Shown here in pieces: positions 59,412 through 64,000 of a stretch of DNA of 64,000 bases; the first letter of the stretch is position 1; each line of letters starts with the position of its first letter. The DNA comes from Streptomyces sp. ISL-100 (lineage in GTDB: Bacteria > Actinomycetota > Actinomycetes > Streptomycetales > Streptomycetaceae). The notes below the pieces were generated by a model. It worked only from the letters and a program-made list of their open reading frames with translations, had not been told where the DNA came from and searched no databases. The position numbers and the translations under genes are program-made. The DNA lies in NCBI RefSeq assembly GCF_018614615.1, contig NZ_JAGGOK010000005.1, positions 1 to 64,000 on the forward strand, in the 5' to 3' direction.

Positions 59412-61418
59412 GTGAGTACCCCTTACCCCTTCACCGCCATCGTCGGAATGGACGACCTGCGGCTCGGGCTGCTGCTCAACGCCGTCTCGCCCGCCGTCGG
59501 CGGTGTGCTCGTTCGTGGTGAGAAGGGGACCGCGAAGAGCACCGCCGTGCGTGCGCTCTCAGCGCTGCTGCCCGAGGTGCCCGTCGTCTCGGGGTGCCGG
59601 TTCTCCTGTGACCCCGTCTCCCCCGATCCGGCGTGTCCCGACGGACCTCACGAGGTCGCGGGCGGCGTGTCGCGGCCTGCGCGGATGGTTGAGCTGCCGG
59701 TCGGGGCGTCCGAGGACCGGCTTGTCGGTGCGCTCGACATCGAGCGGGCGCTGGCCGAAGGCGTAAAGGCATTCGAGCCGGGGCTGCTGGCCGACGCTCA
59801 TCGCGGGATTCTGTACGTCGACGAGGTCAACCTGCTGCACGACCACTTGGTGGACCTGCTGCTGGACGCCGCCGCCATGGGCGCGTCGTACGTCGAGCGC
59901 GAAGGCGTGTCCGTGCGGCACGCCGCGCGGTTCCTGCTCGTCGGCACCATGAACCCCGAAGAGGGCGAGCTGCGGCCGCAGTTGCTGGACCGGTTCGGGC
60001 TCACCGTGGAGGTGGCCGCCTCCCGGGAGACCGATCAGCGGGTGGAGGTCGTACGCCGCAGGCTCGCGTACGACGACGATCCTGCCGCCTTCGCCGCGCA
60101 GTGGGCCGGCGAAGAGGCGGCGCTGCGCGCGCGGATCGTGGCCGCGCGGGCGCTGTTGCCCGAAGTACGGCTCGGGGACGGCGCGTTGCGGCAGATCGCC
60201 GCCACCTGTGCGGCCTTCGAGGTCGACGGGATGCGGGCCGACATCGTGATGGCCCGGACCGCTACCGCTCTGGCCGCCTGGGCGGGGCGTACCGACGTAA
60301 TCGCCGAAGATGTACGGCAGGCCGCGCTGCTCGCGCTTCCGCACCGGCGTCGGCGCAATCCGTTCGACGCGCCGGGGCTGGACGAGGACAAGCTCGACGA
60401 CACGCTGGAGCAGAACAGCGGCTCCGAGGATGACGATCCTGATCCGGACGGGCCTGGTGGGGGCGGGCAGCCGCCGCAGGGCGATGGCGACGGGTCGTCC
60501 GACTCGCCGGACCAGCCCGGTGAGGCCGAGCCCGAGGCCGGTGAGGGGCAGCAGGCTCCCGCCGGGTCCGGTGGTGAGCAGGCGGCGGCCCGGTCCAGTG
60601 AGCCGTTCCGTACGAAGATGCTGAGTGTGCCCGGGCTTGGTGAGGGGGCGGCGGGGCGTCGGTCCCGTGCGCGTACCGAGCACGGTCGTACGACGGGGGC
60701 CCGTCGGCCGCAGGGGGCGCTCACCAAGCTGCATCTCGCGGCGACCGTGCAGGCCGCCGCGCCCCATCAGCGGGCGCGGGGCCGCAGTGGGCGTGGGCTG
60801 GTGGTGCGGCGGGACGATCTGCGGCAGGCGACGCGGGAGGGGCGCGAGGGGAATCTCGTGCTGTTCGTCGTGGACGCGTCCGGGTCGATGGCTGCCCGGC
60901 AGCGGATGAGCGCGGTGAAGGGCGCTGTGCTGTCGCTGCTGCTGGATGCGTATCAGCGGCGGGACAAGGTCGGGCTGGTGACCTTTCGGGGGAAGGACGC
61001 GGAGCTTGTGCTTCCGCCCACGTCGTCCGTGGACGCGGCCGCCGCGCGGCTGGAGACGCTGCCCACTGGTGGGCGTACGCCGCTGTCCGCCGGGCTGTTG
61101 AAGGCGCACGACGTGCTGCGGGTGGAAAAGATGCGGGATCCGTCGCGGCGTCCGCTGGTGGTGGTCGTGACCGATGGGCGGGCCACCGGTGGACCCGAGC
61201 CGCTGGCACTGGCCGCGCGCGCGGCCCGGCTGCACGCGGTGGAGGGTGTCGCCTCGGTGGTCGTGGACTGCGAGTCCGGTCCTGTGCGGCTCGGACTGGC
61301 TGGGGATCTGGCCCGGGAGCTGGGTGGTACGGCCGTCTCGCTCGACGAGCTGCGGGCCGACAGCATCGCCGGGCTCGTCAAGGACGTACAGGGAATGAAC
61401 AGCAGGAGGGCAGCCTGA
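59412..61418 (+). CDS. Cobaltochelatase ATPase subunit (ChlI-ChlD-type AAA/VWA fusion)
   Basis: This 668-residue protein fuses an AAA+ ATPase with an integrin-I-like VWA domain and supplies ATP drive for CobN. The Walker A is RGEKGTAKST, Walker B ILYVDEVNLL, and sensor block RFLLVGTMNPEEGELRPQLLDRFGL. A Pro/Gly/Asp/Gln-rich linker (DDDPDPDGPGGGGQPP) follows, then a VWA domain with MIDAS FVVDASGSM and TDGRATGG. In actinobacteria this replaces separate CobS and CobT. AAGGAGG sits five bases before the GTG at 59412. It is coupled to cobO by TGATG. Confidence 0.9.
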   Translation: MSTPYPFTAIVGMDDLRLGLLLNAVSPAVGGVLVRGEKGTAKSTAVRALSALLPEVPVVSGCRFSCDPVSPDPACPDGPHEVAGGVSRPARMVELPVGASEDRLVGALDIERALAEGVKAFEPGLLADAHRGILYVDEVNLLHDHLVDLLLDAAAMGASYVEREGVSVRHAARFLLVGTMNPEEGELRPQLLDRFGLTVEVAASRETDQRVEVVRRRLAYDDDPAAFAAQWAGEEAALRARIVAARALLPEVRLGDGALRQIAATCAAFEVDGMRADIVMARTATALAAWAGRTDVIAEDVRQAALLALPHRRRRNPFDAPGLDEDKLDDTLEQNSGSEDDDPDPDGPGGGGQPPQGDGDGSSDSPDQPGEAEPEAGEGQQAPAGSGGEQAAARSSEPFRTKMLSVPGLGEGAAGRRSRARTEHGRTTGARRPQGALTKLHLAATVQAAAPHQRARGRSGRGLVVRRDDLRQATREGREGNLVLFVVDASGSMAARQRMSAVKGAVLSLLLDAYQRRDKVGLVTFRGKDAELVLPPTSSVDAAAARLETLPTGGRTPLSAGLLKAHDVLRVEKMRDPSRRPLVVVVTDGRATGGPEPLALAARAARLHAVEGVASVVVDCESGPVRLGLAGDLARELGGTAVSLDELRADSIAGLVKDVQGMNSRRAA

Positions 61419-62017
61419 TGCCGCAGGGACAGCCGAGCGTCGTACCGGAAGACGGTCTCACCACGCGCCAGCGGCGCAATAGGCCGCTTGTTGTGGTGCA
61501 TACGGGGATGGGGAAGGGGAAGTCCACCGCGGCCTTCGGTCTCGCGCTGCGCGCCTGGAACCAGGGGTGGCCGATCGGGGTGTTCCAGTTCGTCAAGTCG
61601 GCGAAGTGGAAGGTCGGCGAGGAGAACGCGCTGAAGGTGCTGGGCGCGAGCGGCGAGGGCGGTTCGGTCGCCTGGCACAAGATGGGCGAGGGCTGGTCCT
61701 GGGTGCAGCGCGACGCGCAGCTCGACAACGAGGCGGCGGCGCGCGAGGGGTGGGAGCAGGTCAAGCGGGATCTGGCCGCCGAGACGTACAAGCTTTATGT
61801 GCTGGATGAGTTCGCTTACCCCATGCACTGGGGGTGGGTGGATGTCGACGAGGTCGTGCAGGTGCTGCGGGACCGGCCGGGGACTCAGCATGTGGTGATT
61901 ACCGGTCGTAATGCTCCGGAGAAGTTGCTTGAGGCTGCTGATCTGGTGACTGAGATGTCCAAGGTCAAGCACCCGATGGACGCGGGCCAGAAGGGGCAGC
62001 GGGGCATCGAGTGGTAG
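61418..62017 (+). CDS. cobO: Cob(I)yrinic acid a,c-diamide adenosyltransferase CobO
   Basis: This 199-residue enzyme adds the 5'-deoxyadenosyl group to the corrinoid cobalt. The P-loop VVVHTGMGKGKSTAAFGLALRA binds ATP in the unusual CobA/CobO manner, and EEFAYP-like YVLDEFAYPMHWGWVD and VVITGRNAPEKLLEAADLVTEM are typical. It ends within the start of cobB (overlap of seven bases), and its ATG shares a base with the chelatase stop. Confidence 0.95.
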   Translation: MPQGQPSVVPEDGLTTRQRRNRPLVVVHTGMGKGKSTAAFGLALRAWNQGWPIGVFQFVKSAKWKVGEENALKVLGASGEGGSVAWHKMGEGWSWVQRDAQLDNEAAAREGWEQVKRDLAAETYKLYVLDEFAYPMHWGWVDVDEVVQVLRDRPGTQHVVITGRNAPEKLLEAADLVTEMSKVKHPMDAGQKGQRGIEW

Positions 62018-63438
62018 CACCTCTTGCACGTCTTGTCATTGCCGCGCCGTCTTCGGGCAGCGGGAAGACCACGGTCGCGACCGGGTTGATGGCTGCCTTC
62101 GCGGCGGCTGGACTCGCCGTGTCGCCGCACAAGGTGGGGCCCGATTACATCGACCCCGGGTACCACGCGCTGGCCACCGGCCGCCCGGGGCGCAACCTCG
62201 ACGCGTACCTCTGCGGTACGGAACTGATCGCGCCGCTCTTCGCGCACGGTGCGGCGGGGTGCGATCTCGCCGTCGTCGAGGGTGTGATGGGGATGTACGA
62301 CGGGGCTTCCGGGCAGGGGGAGCTCGCCTCCACCGCGCAGGTCGCGAAGCTGCTGCGGGCGCCGGTGGTGCTGGTGGTGGACGCGTCCTCGCAGTCGCGG
62401 TCGGTGGCGGCGCTGGTACACGGGTTCGCGTCCTGGGATCCGGAGGTGCGGATCGGGGGCGTGATTCTGAACAAGGTGGGGTCCGCGCGGCACGAGGAGT
62501 TGCTGCGGGAGGCGCTGGATGCGTCGGGCGTGCCGGTGCTGGGGGCGCTGCGGCGGGCCAGGCAGGTGCGGACGCCTTCTCGGCACCTGGGGTTGGTGCC
62601 GGTCGCCGAGCGGCGGGCTGAAGCGGTGGAGGCGGTTGCTGCGCTGGCTGAGCAGGTGCGGGAGGGGTGCGATCTGGATGCGGTGCTTGCCTTGGCTCGG
62701 AGTGCGCCGGAGCTTGGCGCGGCTGCGTGGGAACCCGGGGTAGCGCTTGCGGAGGGCTCTTTTCCCCACCCCGCCCCTTCCCGTCACTGGGGCTCTGCCC
62801 CAGACCCCGGTCCTCAAACGCCGGACAGGCTGGAAAGGCGGCCCGTGGTCGCCGTCGCATCCGGGGCCGCGTTCACGTTCTCGTACGCCGAGCACTCCGA
62901 GCTGCTCGCTGCCGCCGGTGCCGACGTCGTGCCGTTCGATCCGCTCCGGGACGAGGCGCTGCCCGACGGGACGCGTGGGCTTGTCATCGGGGGCGGGTTT
63001 CCTGAGGTGTACGCCCCGGAGCTCTCCGGTAATGAGCCGTTGCGCAAGGCCGTTGCCGAGCTTGCGTTGTCCGGGGCGCCCGTTGCCGCCGAGTGTGCCG
63101 GGCTGCTCTATCTCTCGCGGTCACTCGACGGTCAGCCCATGTGCGGGGTGCTCGACGCCGAGGCGCGGATGTCGGAGCGGCTGACGCTCGGGTATCGCGA
63201 AGCCGTTGCCGTGTCGATGAGTTCGCTGGCCGCCGTCGGGACCCGGCTGCGCGGCCACGAGTTTCACCGGACGGTGATCGAGCCCGGTGCGGGTGCGGCT
63301 CCCGCGTGGGGGATGCATCTGCCTGAGCGGCGGGTCGAAGGGTTCGTACAACAGGGTGTGCATGCGAGTTATCTGCATACCCACTGGGCTGCCGAGCCAG
63401 GCATGGCCAAGAGATTTGTCGAGAGGTGTGCGGGATGA
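62011..63438 (+). CDS. cobB: Hydrogenobyrinic acid a,c-diamide synthase CobB, with a repeat-derived insert
   Basis: This 475-residue amidotransferase amidates the a and c side chains. The N-terminal P-loop domain opens LVIAAPSSGSGKTTVATGL. The C-terminal class I glutaminase-like domain has PVAAECAGLLYLSRSL with the catalytic Cys and a His in the final HASYLHTHWA. Between the two domains, residues of about 249-275 (SFPHPAPSRHWGSAPDPGPQTPDRL) are translated from a palindromic intergenic repeat. The frame is kept, so the protein is probably active with a longer linker. Starts with GTG overlapping cobO; stop overlaps cobI (ATGA). Confidence 0.9.
   Translation: MVAPLARLVIAAPSSGSGKTTVATGLMAAFAAAGLAVSPHKVGPDYIDPGYHALATGRPGRNLDAYLCGTELIAPLFAHGAAGCDLAVVEGVMGMYDGASGQGELASTAQVAKLLRAPVVLVVDASSQSRSVAALVHGFASWDPEVRIGGVILNKVGSARHEELLREALDASGVPVLGALRRARQVRTPSRHLGLVPVAERRAEAVEAVAALAEQVREGCDLDAVLALARSAPELGAAAWEPGVALAEGSFPHPAPSRHWGSAPDPGPQTPDRLERRPVVAVASGAAFTFSYAEHSELLAAAGADVVPFDPLRDEALPDGTRGLVIGGGFPEVYAPELSGNEPLRKAVAELALSGAPVAAECAGLLYLSRSLDGQPMCGVLDAEARMSERLTLGYREAVAVSMSSLAAVGTRLRGHEFHRTVIEPGAGAAPAWGMHLPERRVEGFVQQGVHASYLHTHWAAEPGMAKRFVERCAG
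62755..62836 (+). repeat. Streptomyces palindromic repeat inserted in-frame within cobB
   Basis: A copy of the repeat lies wholly inside the cobB coding frame: CCCCGCCCCTTCCCG lead, stem-loop CTGGGGCTCTGCCCCAG, ACCCCGGTCCTCAAACGCCG, and ACAGGCTGGAAAGG. It closely matches the copy at 59304-59380. The site is the linker between the two domains of CobB. Confidence 0.85.
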
Positions 63439-64000
63439 GCGGGATGATCACAAAACTGACCGGTGTCGGCGTCGGGCCCGGGGATCCTGAGCTGGTGACC
63501 GTGAAGGGCGTCAATGCCCTTCGGGACGCTGCCGTTGTGGTCGTTCCAGTGATGGACAGTGGCGAGCGCGGGCGGGCCGAGGCGACCGTCCTGCATTACG
63601 TCGACGCGGCAAAGGTCGTGCGGGTTGTCTTCGCTCTCAACGAGCGTGAGGACCGGGCACGGCGCGAAGCCGCCTGGGACGCGGCCGGGGCGCGGGTCGC
63701 CGAACTGCTGCGGGAGCACGGTTCGGTGGCGTTCGCGACGATCGGTGATCCCAACGTGTACTCGACGTTCACCTACCTCGCGCAGACGATCACGGAGCTG
63801 GTGCCGGGGACCGACGTGGTGACCGTGCCGGGGATCACCGCCATGCAGGATCTGGCCGCCCGCAGCGGGGCCGTACTGACGGAAGGGACCGAGCCGCTCA
63901 CGCTCGTGCCCGTGACCGCCGGGGCCGCTGTGCTCAAGGAGGCTCTGGAGGGTCCTGGGACCGTCGTGGCGTACAAGTTCGGGCGGCTGGCGGGCGAGGT
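63435..64000 (+). CDS. cobI: Precorrin-2 C20-methyltransferase CobI, 5' part (runs off the window)
   Basis: Only the first 188 codons or so are present. The product begins KLTGVGVGPGDPELVTVKGV, the SAM-binding signature of uroporphyrin-III C-methyltransferase-family enzymes, followed by VAFATIGDPNVYSTFTYL and VPGITAMQDLAARSG, which mark the C20 (CobI/CbiL) type rather than CobA or CobJ. It methylates precorrin-2 to precorrin-3A. The ATG overlaps the cobB stop (ATGA); the open frame is intact up to the edge. Confidence 0.9.
   Translation, partial: MSGMITKLTGVGVGPGDPELVTVKGVNALRDAAVVVVPVMDSGERGRAEATVLHYVDAAKVVRVVFALNEREDRARREAAWDAAGARVAELLREHGSVAFATIGDPNVYSTFTYLAQTITELVPGTDVVTVPGITAMQDLAARSGAVLTEGTEPLTLVPVTAGAAVLKEALEGPGTVVAYKFGRLAGE

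Overview
This is a high-GC window with GTG/TTG starts, many 4-bp ATGA/GTGA gene overlaps and a gene order that closely matches the Streptomyces chromosome core. As I remember it, the same order is found around SCO1807-SCO1853 of S. coelicolor. I read it as chromosomal DNA from a Streptomyces species. I see no tRNA, rRNA, insertion sequence, prophage or CRISPR array. Names rest on recognised motifs and on my memory of families; no database search was run.

Layout, left to right. 0-7.2 kb: the tail of an unidentified gene, serB, a SixA-type phosphatase, small membrane proteins, a CynX/NimT-type MFS exporter divergent from its GntR regulator, a secreted protein and the fatty-acid genes fabG-fabI. 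7.2-14.7 kb: a HicA-like toxin/HTH pair, tldD-tldE joined through a duplicated junction, tyrS, a GlsB-type protein and a DUF3099 protein. 14.7-22.9 kb: moaA, the acetate symporter actP with its DUF485 partner, two tandem secreted subtilases, a YhhN protein and a sterol-desaturase-type hydroxylase. 23-26.1 kb: a large NACHT-LRR (NLR-like) STAND NTPase. 26.1-31.9 kb: a VIT family gene and an uncharacterised catabolic operon (two amidohydrolases, an SDR, an acetoacetate-decarboxylase-like protein) facing a TetR regulator. 32-39.4 kb: a RING-finger/TerD-like protein, a DEDDh exonuclease with a BRCT domain, a zinc-finger protein, Surf1, a GH15 enzyme and an SDR. 39.5-42.7 kb: an Asp23/AmaP envelope-stress-type cluster. 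42.7-50.8 kb: an enoyl-CoA hydratase, the nucleoid protein gene gbn, an ABC-F ATPase and assorted enzymes. 50.9-52.7 kb: a GH25 lysozyme relic and a phosphate transporter behind a PHO box. 52.8-64 kb: a cobalamin riboswitch and the aerobic cobalamin operon (cbiB-cobQ-cobN-chelatase ATPase-cobO-cobB-cobI), which runs off the right edge.

The strongest unusual signals are these. (1) A Streptomyces palindromic repeat sits in-frame inside cobB, with further copies between cobN and the chelatase gene, after the 38.7-kb SDR gene and at the left edge. (2) A perfect 95-bp tandem duplication at the tldD/tldE junction creates two 32-residue ORFs, so ribosomes would pass through three successive ATGA overlaps. 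(3) Five 11-bp repeats built on GATC lie just upstream of gbn, which encodes a GATC-binding nucleoid protein. (4) A C3HC4 RING finger is fused to a TerD-like domain. (5) A stand-alone bacterial NLR may act in phage defence. (6) A possible leader peptide lies between the B12 riboswitch and cbiB.
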